DNA of 32,890 nt from an uncultured Enterovibrio sp. (GTDB taxonomy: Bacteria; Pseudomonadota; Gammaproteobacteria; Enterobacterales; Vibrionaceae): the NCBI GenBank assembly GCA_947041315.1, contig CAMRDW010000014.1, positions 1 through 32,890 on the forward strand, in the 5' to 3' direction. Below, piece by piece: positions 1 to 7,962 of this stretch. Below the pieces are notes generated by a model that made no database searches, was not told the DNA's origin, and saw only the letters and a program-made list of their open reading frames with translations. Numbering within the stretch: position 1 is the stretch's first letter; every line of letters begins with the position of its first letter. The position numbers and the translations under genes were made by a program.

Positions 1-1425
1 ATGAACAACACAGAACAAGCCACATTTTACTTTATAGATTATGAAACATTTGGAACGCGCCCCGCCTTCGATAAGCCCTGTCAATTTGCAGGGGTTCGAA
101 CAGACAAAGATTTCAATGTCATCGGCTCTCCTTTGGTCATATATTGTAAACCGCCTAACGATTATCTCCCTCAGCCCGAAGCCTGCTTAATCACGCACAT
201 CACGCCACAACTTGCAATGGCAAAAGGCCTTGATGAACCAGAATTTATGGCCAAAATCCATGAAGAACTCTCAAAACCAGGAACCTGTACTGTCGGGTAT
301 AACAACATTCGGTTCGACGATGAAATCACACGCTATAGCCTGTACCGTAATTTTTTCGACCCCTATGCTTGGAGCTGGAAAAATGGCAATTCACGATGGG
401 ACTTGCTGGATGTGATGCGTGCCGCTTATGCACTGCGTCCTGAGGGAATTGAATGGCCGACGAACCAAGAGGATATGACCAGTTTTCGTTTGGAAGATCT
501 CTGCGCTGCCAATGGTATAGAGCACACGAATGCCCACGATGCAATGGCCGACGTGATGGCCACCATTGAATTGGCTAAAAAGCTCAAAAAGGCCCAGCCG
601 CGTCTTTTTGAATACCTTTATACACACCGAAATAAAAACACCCTGCATCCCCTCATCGACGTCGTTTCAATGACGCCTTTGCTCCATGTTTCCGGTATGT
701 TTGGAATAAAGCGCAGCAACACCAGCTGGATTGCCCCTGTTGCATGGGATCCTATGAATAAAAATGCGGTGATTTCCATTGATTTGACGCAAGACCCAAG
801 CCCTTTGTTCGAACTGGATGTTGAAGCCTTAAGAGCCCGACTTTACACCAAACAAATCGATCTTGCGCCAGGTGAATTACCCGTACCACTAAAAGTCATT
901 CATATGAATAAATGCCCTGTTCTCGCACAGGCCAACACCCTCAGAAAAGAAGATGCATTTCGATTAAATATCAATACAGAACAATGTTTAATAAATTTAC
1001 AACGGATCAAAGATCAGCCTTTAATTAGAGAAAAAATCACGGCATTGTATGCGCTTAAAACACAATACGACAAACCCACTCATGTCGATGCCGCACTTTA
1101 TGACGGCTTTTTCTCTCACTCAGATACCGCTCAAATGGAGATTTTACGTCAAACGAAAGCTGAAAATTTAAGTTCACTCGATCTTAAAACCGCAGACCCG
1201 CGCATCAAACCTCTTTTGTTTCAATATCGCGCTCGTCACTTCCCTTGGAGCTTGACCGAAAATGAACAAATAAAATGGGATCAACATCGTCGAGAGTATT
1301 TTGAAAATAACCTTCCCATGTACATGAATCAACTGGAAGATCTTATTCATCAACATGAACAAGACACAAAGAAAATGGAGATCCTTCGTGCCTTGTATCA
1401 ATATGTACAGTCTTTAGCCTCTTGA
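1..1425 (+). CDS. sbcB: Exodeoxyribonuclease I
   Basis: Single-strand-specific 3'-5' DNA exonuclease used in mismatch repair and recombination. At 474 aa it is about the E. coli length (475). The DEDD active site is visible: D13 and E15 in FIDYETFG, D106 in NNIRFDDE, and H179 and D184 in NAHDAMADV. The C-terminal half (about residues 200-470) is the SH3-like and helical part that makes ExoI C-shaped. The ATG is the first base of the window, so the promoter and ribosome site lie outside it. The next gene is on the same strand after a GC-rich hairpin at 1433-1449. Identification is firm; the start cannot be checked against upstream sequence. Confidence 0.97.
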   Translation: MNNTEQATFYFIDYETFGTRPAFDKPCQFAGVRTDKDFNVIGSPLVIYCKPPNDYLPQPEACLITHITPQLAMAKGLDEPEFMAKIHEELSKPGTCTVGYNNIRFDDEITRYSLYRNFFDPYAWSWKNGNSRWDLLDVMRAAYALRPEGIEWPTNQEDMTSFRLEDLCAANGIEHTNAHDAMADVMATIELAKKLKKAQPRLFEYLYTHRNKNTLHPLIDVVSMTPLLHVSGMFGIKRSNTSWIAPVAWDPMNKNAVISIDLTQDPSPLFELDVEALRARLYTKQIDLAPGELPVPLKVIHMNKCPVLAQANTLRKEDAFRLNINTEQCLINLQRIKDQPLIREKITALYALKTQYDKPTHVDAALYDGFFSHSDTAQMEILRQTKAENLSSLDLKTADPRIKPLLFQYRARHFPWSLTENEQIKWDQHRREYFENNLPMYMNQLEDLIHQHEQDTKKMEILRALYQYVQSLAS

Positions 1426-1432
1426 TTTGTCC

Positions 1433-1462
1433 GCGCTCTTTTTGAGCGCTCTTGCTCCCTCT
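1433..1462 (+). terminator. Weak terminator-like hairpin after sbcB
   Basis: GCGCTC (1433-1438) pairs with GAGCGC (1444-1449) across a loop of five T. The downstream tail is pyrimidine-rich but not a clean T run, so termination may be partial. Confidence 0.4.
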
Positions 1463-1601
1463 TTATTTAAATGGCCCCATTCAATACAGAAAAACAGCTA
1501 AAAAAGCGCCTTCTTTTTTCTTTCAAAGCAGAGAAAAGAGACGCTGTATTGATTTGTTTTTTTGTGAAATAGGTCCACACTTTTTAATTCAATCTTCCCG
1601 C

Positions 1602-2108
1602 ATGGATTCCGTGATGCACACCAAAATCTACAACAAATTCTACCGTTTTAATGATGTCGATTTTGAACCCGTCAACCGCACTCTTTTTTGGCAAAATAAC
1701 GCAACCACCGCCCTCTCCGATGCAGAGTCCCGTTTACTCGAAATCCTCTGCCACCATGCAGGACAAGTCATTTCAAGCCAATCTCTCTATGTTGCCACGT
1801 TAAGCCCTGATTTAACCTACGAAAAGCACAAATGCAACCTCTCCTCTTTATTAAAAAAAGCGCAGCAAGGAGGGGAAGGCATTCTTCCACTTTCTTTTAT
1901 CGAAAAACACGGCTACAGAATGGCCCTTCCAAAAAAAACAGACCAGCGTGAACACAATGCACCAAGAAAAACAGCGTCGCCCCTTTTTTTTGAAGCGGTG
2001 ACACAAGAAAAAGAAACAAGGTTTCCCTCAAAAAAATGGCCAATCATTTTCTTTTCTCTTTCCGCTATCGTCTTAATAGGGCTTGTTTTTTATTTCATTT
2101 TAAAATGA
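1602..2108 (+). CDS. ToxR-type membrane-anchored winged-helix regulator without periplasmic domain
   Basis: 168 aa if it starts at the ATG at 1602; the frame is open back to 1452, but that extra N-terminus does not look like part of the fold. Residues about 15-110 form an OmpR/ToxR-type winged helix: the LSDAESRLLEILCHHAG helix-turn segment and the closing HGYRM strand before the linker. A polar linker follows, then one hydrophobic segment (about 146-167, PIIFFSLSAIVLIGLVFYFI), and the protein ends right after it. ToxR, CadC and TcpP have the same order but continue into a periplasmic sensor domain, which is absent here. The gene contains A8 (1931-1938) and T8 (1985-1992) runs that could slip. 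Its stop overlaps the ATG of a small ORF by 4 bases. Family assignment is good; its targets are unknown. Confidence 0.75.
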   Translation: MDSVMHTKIYNKFYRFNDVDFEPVNRTLFWQNNATTALSDAESRLLEILCHHAGQVISSQSLYVATLSPDLTYEKHKCNLSSLLKKAQQGGEGILPLSFIEKHGYRMALPKKTDQREHNAPRKTASPLFFEAVTQEKETRFPSKKWPIIFFSLSAIVLIGLVFYFILK

Positions 2109-2260
2109 ATCTCGCCTTGAGAACGGATGAAAACACAAGCGCCCAGCAAAGCGCGCCTTCCAAAAAAGGAAAAAGTCCCTCAAAGCCCGCGCCCGCATCG
2201 ACAAGAACCTTTAAAAGCCAGCTCACGCGCAGCATCCCTTCTTTCATGATTTCAATTTAA
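2105..2260 (+). CDS. Small ORF overlapping the ToxR-like gene (doubtful)
   Basis: 51 codons starting at the ATG that shares ATGA with the stop of the ToxR-like gene, an arrangement typical of translational coupling. The product is polar, rich in Ser, Pro, Lys and Thr, with no membrane segment, so it does not look like ToxS or TcpH, the usual partners in that position. I do not recognise it. It may be non-coding sequence between the gene and the repeat that begins at 2282. Confidence 0.25.
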   Translation: MNLALRTDENTSAQQSAPSKKGKSPSKPAPASTRTFKSQLTRSIPSFMISI

Positions 2261-2281
2261 AGTCGATTTCTAATTTAATAA

Positions 2282-2405
2282 ATAGACTCAAGAGACTTGA
2301 AGATGCGTCTAGGGGGCAAACGAGCGAAGGCCTGAGCATACATCGACGCCGTGATTGGCCTTAAGCGAGAGCAGGCAACACCCACGCCGTTTCAAAAAGG
2401 AGGGC
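2282..2405 (+). repeat. ERIC-like repeat, copy 1
   Basis: Plus-oriented copy: ACTTGAAGATGCG near the left end, CGAGCGAAGGCCTGAGCAT in the centre-left, GTGATTGGCC and CAACACCCACGCCGTTTCAA on the right. Both termini are degraded (no intact TATACCC or GGGTATA). It starts 22 bp after the small ORF at 2105-2260, in the same sense. Confidence 0.75.
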
Positions 2406-2668
2406 TCTCTATTTAAAAAAAAATCAATCTATTCTGGAGGAAGGTCTTTTAATTCACGCCTTTATTTAATGAAATAATATAAAATAGTAAAGTTGAGCAT
2501 TGATCAAGCATATTTTCAGTTTTATAGTCCCCTTCTCTTTTTATAAATAAATACACTTATTTGGGTGGCTCTTTTTCATCACATTAATAATTTACCTTTC
2601 CTTTATTATTCATTTTTTTAATGTTTCCGTTATTTTAGATAATTAATTCTATTTCTTTACACGAGATG

Positions 2669-2697
2669 TTGACCGCAAACAGATCGCCCGTTATTTT
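2669..2697 (+). promoter_or_regulatory. Candidate sigma-70 promoter for the BOF gene
   Basis: TTGACC (2669-2674), a 17-base spacer, then TATTTT (2692-2697). The predicted transcript start would leave only about 14 nt before the ATG at 2718, just enough for the CGGAG ribosome site at 2708-2712, so treat it as tentative. Confidence 0.35.
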
Positions 2698-2717
2698 TGT
2701 CAAGACTCGGAGTTTTA

Positions 2718-3086
2718 ATGAAAAAATATCTTTTATCTTTCCTTTTGTTTTCGACGTTCATTTTATCCACAAGCCTTTACGCGAAACCAACAAAAGAAGG
2801 CTTTCTTGGACCCAGTGAAGGTATCTTTACGGTCAAAGGCATACTGAAGGCTGATCTTTTCAGCCATGAAACAGCCGTACAGCTTGAAGGGCATATTCTG
2901 ACCTCTCTCGGGAATGAACTCTACACTTTTGAAGATGGCACAGGCTCCATTATCATTGAAATAAAAGATGATACTTGGTTTGGCTTGACAATTACCCCCG
3001 AAACAAAAATAACGGTCAAGGGGCAAATTAATTTTGAATACCATGAAAAAGTGGTTCTTGCACATTCTGTTCGAATCGCACAATAA
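2718..3086 (+). CDS. Periplasmic BOF (YgiW/YdeI-type OB-fold) protein
   Basis: 122 aa. Start taken at ATG 2718, preceded by CGGAG at 2708-2712; a TTG 21 bases upstream is open but has no ribosome site. Residues 1-22 are a Sec signal peptide (MKK, a hydrophobic stretch, then a cut after SLYA). The mature part has the marks of the bacterial OB-fold family PF04076: a VKGILKADLFSHETAVQLEGHI strand pair (shown here as one run in two strands), TFEDGTGSIIIEI, and a final TVKGQINFEYHEKVVL segment. Relatives are periplasmic proteins linked to stress tolerance (peroxide, cadmium, antimicrobial peptides), and some bind small ligands. It stands alone between the ToxR-like gene and yohJ, and no regulator or partner is suggested by position. 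Confidence 0.8.
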   Translation: MKKYLLSFLLFSTFILSTSLYAKPTKEGFLGPSEGIFTVKGILKADLFSHETAVQLEGHILTSLGNELYTFEDGTGSIIIEIKDDTWFGLTITPETKITVKGQINFEYHEKVVLAHSVRIAQ

Positions 3087-3367
3087 TTAAATTTAAAAAT
3101 ACCGATGCAATTATCAATATTTCATTACATACAAAAAACATTACATACATGAAACAATACATCGGTATTTTTGAGTTTATTTTATCTTCTTTCTTTATTT
3201 CGTTTACAAATAAAATCCCGTCTTCAAAGCAGAGGCCTGAGCTTCATCTCAAAATAAAGAATGAAGCCAATTTAATGGGTTCCCACCCATCTTTGTTTCA
3301 CATAAACTATGACACCAGGTTGATAACATCATGCTTATTAGCATCCTTCAGTTTGAGAGAGAGTAAG

Positions 3368-3715
3368 GTGCCCTATTTCATCGGTTTTTTCCTTATTGGC
3401 GCCTTTTATTTTTTTGGCATTGTCACCGCCTCTTTATTGCCCTTGCCCATCCCAAGCAGCATCATCAGCATGCTTCTTTTATTCCTTTGCCTCACGCTTC
3501 GAATCATCCCTGTTCATTGGGTAAAAGACGCCTCCATGCTCTTGATGAAGATAATGCCTTTGTTTTTTATTCCGGCAAGCCTTGGGATCTTTGAACAAGC
3601 GGATTTATTGGCTTCGAACATCCTCCCTCTTCTTGTTGGAACCTTGTTGAGTTCCTTGATTGTTTTAATCGTTACCGCGAAGCTCATCGAAAAAAACCAA
3701 GGAGAAAAAGCCTGA
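3368..3715 (+). CDS. yohJ: CidA/LrgA family membrane protein YohJ
   Basis: 115 aa from the GTG at 3368, which follows a GAGAGAGAG ribosome-site-like stretch; the frame is open upstream to 3149, but that part does not resemble the family. Four hydrophobic segments and the family signature LPLPIPSSIISMLLLFL, then the MPLFFIPASLGIF stretch, match LrgA/CidA/YohJ. LrgA/CidA proteins are holin-like inner-membrane proteins that act with an LrgB partner. Newer work links the pair to small-molecule export (pyruvate in several bacteria) as well as lysis control. It overlaps yohK by one base (TGATG), so the two are translationally coupled. The yohJ-yohK-cdd order is the same as in E. coli. The exact start is the least certain part. 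Confidence 0.85.
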   Translation: MPYFIGFFLIGAFYFFGIVTASLLPLPIPSSIISMLLLFLCLTLRIIPVHWVKDASMLLMKIMPLFFIPASLGIFEQADLLASNILPLLVGTLLSSLIVLIVTAKLIEKNQGEKA

Positions 3716-4392
3716 TGTGGTTACTTGCCACCCTTGTGACTTACTTTGTAGCACGACAAATAGCCATAAAGGTAAAACACCCGCTCTGTAACCCTCTTCT
3801 TATTAGTTTGCTCATCTTAACGCCTTGCTTGATTTACAGTGGCGACACCTACGCACACTACCTGGCACAAAATGAGGTCATTCATTTAATGTTAGGCCCG
3901 GTCGTGATTGCCCTTGCCTACCCCTTGTATGAACAGCTTCATCTTATTCGTGAAAAATGGAAAATCATCCTCATTAGTTGTACTTGTGCGAGTTTTTCTT
4001 CTGTCCTTTTAGGCACATTGCTGGCCTTTGCCCTCGGAGGGAATGAAATCATCGCCGCTTCTGTGCTTCCAAAATCCATCTCAACCCCCTTTGCATTAAG
4101 CACAGCAGAACAAATCGGGGGGATCCCTGAAATTACCGCCGCCCTCGTGCTCATTGCTGGATTATTTGGCGCATTAATAGGCTACCCGCTTCTCAATCGA
4201 TTAAATATCCGTTCACCTCTTGCCAGAGGTCTTTCCATTGGCGCTTTATCGCACGCCATTGGAACAGCAAAAGCCATAGAAAATAACCACCAAGAAGGGG
4301 CAATTAGCTCACTGGCTTTGGTGATTTGTGGTATTATTACTGCCCTTTTTGCCCCCATTTTGTTTCATTTGATATTGTTCTTTTTTAAATGA
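3715..4392 (+). CDS. yohK: LrgB/CidB family membrane protein YohK
   Basis: 225 aa, close to E. coli YohK (231). About seven hydrophobic segments. Family signatures are easy to read: LGPVVIALAYPLYEQ (about 61-75), LPKSISTPFALSTAEQIGG (about 118-136) and the SPLARGLSIGALSHAIGTAKAIE block (about 167-189, written in the family as ARG...HGIGTA.A). It acts with YohJ as the second half of an LrgAB-type membrane pair. The ATG lies inside the yohJ stop, so expression should be coupled. The downstream gene cdd begins 92 bp later and may be co-transcribed, since I see no good terminator between them. Confidence 0.92.
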   Translation: MWLLATLVTYFVARQIAIKVKHPLCNPLLISLLILTPCLIYSGDTYAHYLAQNEVIHLMLGPVVIALAYPLYEQLHLIREKWKIILISCTCASFSSVLLGTLLAFALGGNEIIAASVLPKSISTPFALSTAEQIGGIPEITAALVLIAGLFGALIGYPLLNRLNIRSPLARGLSIGALSHAIGTAKAIENNHQEGAISSLALVICGIITALFAPILFHLILFFFK

Positions 4393-4483
4393 GTAAAAAA
4401 AGGCTCTGAACACAAAGGCTCAAAAAAGACACCTTGCTCTCAAGCCGACCCTATAAAAGCATTACATCCTTTTGGAGTCCATC

Positions 4484-5371
4484 ATGTGTATCCGTATCAA
4501 AAAGGCCCTTAACGCCCTTCCTTCTCCACTCAAAGAAGCCATACAAAAGATCACAACGGCGTCTGATTTTTCTGCCAGCATCCCCCCTGAAGACGTTGAA
4601 CAATTGCGCCTTGTCAGTGGTTTATCAATCTCCGCACTCCAAATGGCCTTGCTTCCCCTTGCTGCCGCCTACGCACAGGTGCCCATTTCAAATTTCAACG
4701 TAGGGGCCATTGCGCGCGGGGAATCCGGCCATTTGTATTTTGGGGCAAACATGGAATTTTTGGGGGTTCCATTAAACCAATCGGTTCATGCAGAACAATC
4801 CGCCATTGCGCACGCCTGGCTCAAAGGCGAAACAAAAATAAATGAAATCACCATCAATTACAGCCCCTGTGGTCATTGCCGACAATTTATGAATGAGCTC
4901 AATGGATCTGAGGACTTGATCATTCGCTTAGCTGAAAACACAGAAAAAAAACTGCATCATTATCTTCCTGAGTCCTTTGGACCGAGCGATCTTGAGATCA
5001 CCACAGCGCTCCTTAGCACACAAGACCATGGTTTGGATTGCACGCATGATAACCCGCTCATTGAAGCGGCATTAAAAGCGGCTAACCGCGCCCACGTCCC
5101 TTATTCAAATGACCTCTGTGCAATCGCAATACGCGCAAACTCCGCGCATCTTTTTTGCGGAATGCCCGCAGAAAATGCGGCCTTTAACCCCAGCTTGCCG
5201 CCTCTGCAAGTCGCGTTGAATGCCATGAATCTTGCGGATGTTCCTTTTGAAAACATGCAAGAAGCCGTTTTTATAGAAAGTGACAAACCGAATGTCAGCC
5301 ATTTTAATGCAACACGCGAGATCCTCGAACGCCTTCAGCCTCAAATAAAAATCACCCGCGTGTCTCTTTAG
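4484..5371 (+). CDS. cdd: Cytidine deaminase, two-domain (E. coli-type)
   Basis: Zinc enzyme that turns cytidine and deoxycytidine into uridine and deoxyuridine in pyrimidine salvage. 295 aa, the long dimeric form (E. coli 294). Start at ATG 4484 with GGAG at 4474-4477. The N-terminal catalytic core shows the zinc ligand histidine and proton-shuttle glutamate in VHAEQSAIAHAW (about residues 102-104) and the two zinc cysteines in SPCGHCRQF (about 129-132). The C-terminal half repeats the fold (AANRAHVPYSNDLCAIAI) without these residues, as in E. coli. The yohJ-yohK-cdd order is conserved in E. coli and, from memory, next to sbcB in Vibrio. Confidence 0.96.
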   Translation: MCIRIKKALNALPSPLKEAIQKITTASDFSASIPPEDVEQLRLVSGLSISALQMALLPLAAAYAQVPISNFNVGAIARGESGHLYFGANMEFLGVPLNQSVHAEQSAIAHAWLKGETKINEITINYSPCGHCRQFMNELNGSEDLIIRLAENTEKKLHHYLPESFGPSDLEITTALLSTQDHGLDCTHDNPLIEAALKAANRAHVPYSNDLCAIAIRANSAHLFCGMPAENAAFNPSLPPLQVALNAMNLADVPFENMQEAVFIESDKPNVSHFNATREILERLQPQIKITRVSL

Positions 5372-5390
5372 CTCATTCTCATCAAAACTT

Positions 5391-5430
5391 GCCCAAAAGG
5401 CCCATATTTAGGCACTTGGGCTTTCTCTTA
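5391..5430 (+). terminator. Terminator candidate after cdd
   Basis: GCCCAA (5391-5396) pairs with TTGGGC (5416-5421) followed by TTTCTCTT. The loop is long, so strength is uncertain. Confidence 0.45.
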
Positions 5431-5480
5431 TAAAAATATTCGTTATTATTTGTTTCTTTCTTCTTTATCCAGATCTCACT

Positions 5481-6359
5481 ATGAAAACGCATTCTCCTTT
5501 TCTCGGGGCCGCTTGGATGTTATGTGCAGGCTTATGTTTTGCCGTTGTAAACAGTTTGGCGCAATACATCAGCTTCAAAATGAACCAACCCTCGACCACC
5601 GTCGCTTTTGTGCAATATTTGATTGCTTTGATTGTGATGCTGCCTTGGTTAAAAAAAAGGGGGATCCGCCAAGCATTAAAAACACAGTTTTTTTCTTTGC
5701 ATTGTCTTCGGGTGTTCTTTTCTGTGCTCGGAATCCAACTTTGGATGTGGGCTCTGGCTTACCCTGTTCCCATCTGGCAAGGGGTTGCTTTATTGATGAC
5801 CTCTCCTTTGTTTGCAACGCTTGGCTCGGGTCTGTTTTTAAAAGAGCGAGTTAGCGCGGCAAGGTGGGTAGCCACTTTCAGCGGATTTTTCGGTGCCATG
5901 ATCATTCTTGAGCCTTGGTCTGATCATTTTGTTTTGGCTTCTTTATTGCCGATTGGCGCCGCTTTTTTTTGGGCGCTCTATTCTCTGATGGTCAAAAAAC
6001 TTTCCAGTCACGACAGCCCGACCACCATTGTGGTTTACCTCTTACTTCTCATCTCGCCTTTTAATCTTCTTCTTGCTTTTCCACAATGGTCCATGCCAAA
6101 AGGCGAAACCCTTTGGTTTCTTTTAATGGCCGCAGGCCTCTTTACCGCTTTAGCACAATGGAGCATCGCCAAAGCCTATTCTTTCGCTGATGCCTCTTTT
6201 ATCCAGCCTTTCGATCATGCCAAACTCCCTCTTAATGTTCTTTTTGGATTTCTTGTTTTCGGCTGGGTGCCACCAGGGAACCTTTGGGTTGGAGGAGGGA
6301 TCATTGTGGCCTCTCTTTTATTCCTCACGCACAGGGAAACGCGACAAAACCAAAAATAG
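5481..6359 (+). CDS. EamA/DMT-superfamily transporter
   Basis: 292 aa with about ten hydrophobic segments arranged as two EamA repeats (about 8-138 and 150-283). Typical marks are LMTSPLFATLGSGLFLKE at the end of repeat 1 and SFIQPFDHAKLPLNVLFGF in repeat 2. The superfamily exports or imports small metabolites; the proline-bearing QPF.....P segment resembles members annotated as S-adenosylmethionine or riboflavin transporters, but the substrate cannot be read from sequence. The ATG at 5481 has no strong ribosome site. It is a monocistronic-looking gene between hairpins at 5391 and 6360. Confidence 0.85.
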   Translation: MKTHSPFLGAAWMLCAGLCFAVVNSLAQYISFKMNQPSTTVAFVQYLIALIVMLPWLKKRGIRQALKTQFFSLHCLRVFFSVLGIQLWMWALAYPVPIWQGVALLMTSPLFATLGSGLFLKERVSAARWVATFSGFFGAMIILEPWSDHFVLASLLPIGAAFFWALYSLMVKKLSSHDSPTTIVVYLLLLISPFNLLLAFPQWSMPKGETLWFLLMAAGLFTALAQWSIAKAYSFADASFIQPFDHAKLPLNVLFGFLVFGWVPPGNLWVGGGIIVASLLFLTHRETRQNQK

Positions 6360-6396
6360 CGCCTTGATTCAATCTCCATTTGAAAAGGCGTCTTTT
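6360..6396 (+). terminator. Terminator candidate after the EamA gene
   Basis: CGCCTT (6360-6365), starting right after the stop codon, pairs with AAGGCG (6385-6390), followed by TCTTTTCTT. Confidence 0.5.
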
Positions 6397-6419
6397 CTTG
6401 CAAAGGGGGTCGGGCAGGA

Positions 6420-6506
6420 TCTTACAGCCCAATCACACCCTTAATCTATGCTCAAGGGCTTTTTTATTCGCGCCTGCCTGCATTTTTCAGATCAAGTGGG
6501 TGTATA
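6420..6506 (-). repeat. ERIC-like repeat, partial copy 2
   Basis: Minus-oriented fragment: CAGCCCAATCACAC at 6425, TCTATGCTCAAGGGCTT in the middle and a degraded terminus CAAGTGGGTGTATA at 6493-6506. The other terminal third is missing. It lies antisense to the EamA gene, 60 bp past its stop. Confidence 0.65.
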
Positions 6507-6597
6507 AATTGGACACGGCGAAACAAAAGAAAGCCCTAAGCTAGTAAAACGCACAGCAAACTGTAAAATATTCCTCTTTTTGAAATTGGACGAATCC

Positions 6598-7287
6598 ATG
6601 TCTGAAACAAAACCTAAAGCCCTAAAAAAAATCGCTAAATGCCTAGAACTTAGCAATTCGTCCAATATCAATGAGGCCGCCCAAGCCATTAAAATGGCGC
6701 AAAGCTTAATGAAAAAATACGGCTTGGATCAAGACGACATTAATTTCATTAGCATGGGAAAAACCACCTCACACACCTTGCTTCCCAGCGCTGTCAGTGA
6801 ACCCATATTAAAAATAATCCGAGGCATTAATTCTCGTTTCGGTGTGGAGTGTGTTCTCACAAACTACAAAGGATTAAAGAAAGCTGAATTCATAGGAGAT
6901 GCTGATAGGGCCATCTTTGCCGCTTTTTCTTTTGATATTGTTTACAGAGAAATGAATGAACATATAGGCCAATTTCGAAACGCGTTCCAAGGAAGTGGTA
7001 CACCTCAAACAGAAATAGCCCGTCGTATGTATTCATTTACTTTAGGGTGGTTAGAAGGGGCTTTAGAAAAATTGCCTCGCATCGCGCCTGAAGGAAACCC
7101 GGATGACAAAATCAAAGACTATATCGATAAGCAATTTAAAAACATCGACAAAGAAACATTTAAACAACAACTCCAAATGGCAATGAAGAACATGACAGAG
7201 GATTACGAAAAAGGAATGAAAAAAGGAAAACAGTTGTCCGTGAACAGACCCGTTTCCGGTACGAAAGAACAAAAACGCCTAAATTAG
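6598..7287 (+). CDS. DUF2786 domain protein
   Basis: 229 aa from ATG 6598 (a TTG 18 bases upstream is open but less likely). Residues about 5-47 match DUF2786: KALKKIAKCLELSNSSN, then EAAQAIKMAQSLMKKYGL, a helical pair with conserved A.A...A. The rest (about 60-229) is mixed helix/strand ending in a Lys-rich, strongly basic tail. The function of DUF2786 is unknown; members are frequent in phages and prophages as well as in chromosomes. No phage genes surround it: an ERIC-like fragment is just upstream and a 670-bp non-coding region is downstream. It could be a cargo or leftover from a mobile element. Confidence 0.75.
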   Translation: MSETKPKALKKIAKCLELSNSSNINEAAQAIKMAQSLMKKYGLDQDDINFISMGKTTSHTLLPSAVSEPILKIIRGINSRFGVECVLTNYKGLKKAEFIGDADRAIFAAFSFDIVYREMNEHIGQFRNAFQGSGTPQTEIARRMYSFTLGWLEGALEKLPRIAPEGNPDDKIKDYIDKQFKNIDKETFKQQLQMAMKNMTEDYEKGMKKGKQLSVNRPVSGTKEQKRLN

Positions 7288-7296
7288 GCGTTTCAA
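7273..7296 (+). terminator. Hairpin overlapping the DUF2786 stop codon
   Basis: AAACGCCT (7273-7280) and AGGCGTTT (7286-7293) form an 8-bp stem with a 5-base loop; the stop codon is in the hairpin. Only three T follow, so termination strength is doubtful. Confidence 0.45.
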
Positions 7297-7378
7297 CAAA
7301 AAACGCCCCCCGCCGTCCCCAAAATTGCTCAAAAAATCACCGTTTTTCTTCTTTTTATATCTTTTCACACCTTTACAA

Positions 7379-7406
7379 TTGATTATGCGAGCAATATCCA
7401 TATAAT
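7379..7406 (+). promoter_or_regulatory. Sigma-70 promoter candidate
   Basis: TTGATT (7379-7384), 16-base spacer, consensus TATAAT (7401-7406). The transcript would begin near 7412 and open with a hairpin, CGTCAC-TTCG-GAGACG (7414-7429), whose loop is a C(UUCG)G tetraloop, a common way of protecting a 5' end. Confidence 0.6.
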
Positions 7407-7654
7407 CATCCTCGTCACTTCGGAGACGAACAGCATTTGATTGAATTATCTAATAATTATTTAATTAAATACAGGTTGTTAAAGTTCCATTTCATTTTTG
7501 TTTCGCATTTTAAAGGTCTTAAAATCGTTGCTTTTTTGAATTCAACCACACTGTCACGTCTTTGATGATTTTAACCTGCGAAACGACGAGATTAGAACGC
7601 TTCACTATTGCATGTTCCTCATCCTTCACAGGAAAGATAATTAGGTGAAATACG

Positions 7655-7747
7655 ATGCGAAAGCTCTACCTTAACACTTCTGCTCAAAGAGTTAATGAAT
7701 TAACCGGAAAGAAGTCGAGGGCACCCTTTATCTACTTGTTTTCCTAA
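7655..7747 (+). CDS. Candidate 30-aa small protein or leader peptide
   Basis: ATG at 7655 preceded by TTAGGTG (ribosome-site-like, 8-base spacing), ending TAA at 7745-7747. The product starts MRKLYLNTSAQRVNEL and is basic with a hydrophobic end (FIYLFS). I do not recognise it. It lies on the putative transcript from the 7379 promoter, upstream of the porin gene. Too short to trust without conservation data. Confidence 0.3.
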   Translation: MRKLYLNTSAQRVNELTGKKSRAPFIYLFS

Positions 7748-7962
7748 TATAGTTTTTCGAGTTGCATTTTGTATCGTCTTTTTGACTTTAGGGATCCAAA
7801 ACGTTTGAACTATCAATGGGCCTCGAACTTTATTTTTCGAAATTATTTTCTTTTACATAAGAATCTGATTTCTTAATTCAGAGTTTTCTTCTTTCGTATT
7901 TCCTCTTCATAAAGAGGGCTACCGATGAAGGATGGCTATTTATAAGAAATGGAGTAACTATC

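Larger units (their letters stand above)
2261..2717. other. Intergenic region upstream of the BOF gene
   Basis: After repeat copy 1 the stretch 2410-2700 is very AT-rich with no ORF supported by a ribosome site. The only signal I see is the promoter candidate at 2669-2697. Confidence 0.6.
7294..7962. other. Long non-coding region upstream of the OmpA-like gene
   Basis: About 670 bases. It holds a good promoter at 7379-7406, a UUCG-type hairpin just after it, a 30-codon ORF with a ribosome site (7655-7747) and AT-rich sequence. It may be a long 5' leader of the porin gene, or contain a separate small RNA. No tRNA is visible. Confidence 0.6.

Noticed and set aside
5450-5854. 134-codon ORF in another frame over the start of the EamA gene
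   Set aside because: Cys- and Arg-rich translation typical of an off-frame reading; the overlapping EamA protein is clearly real.
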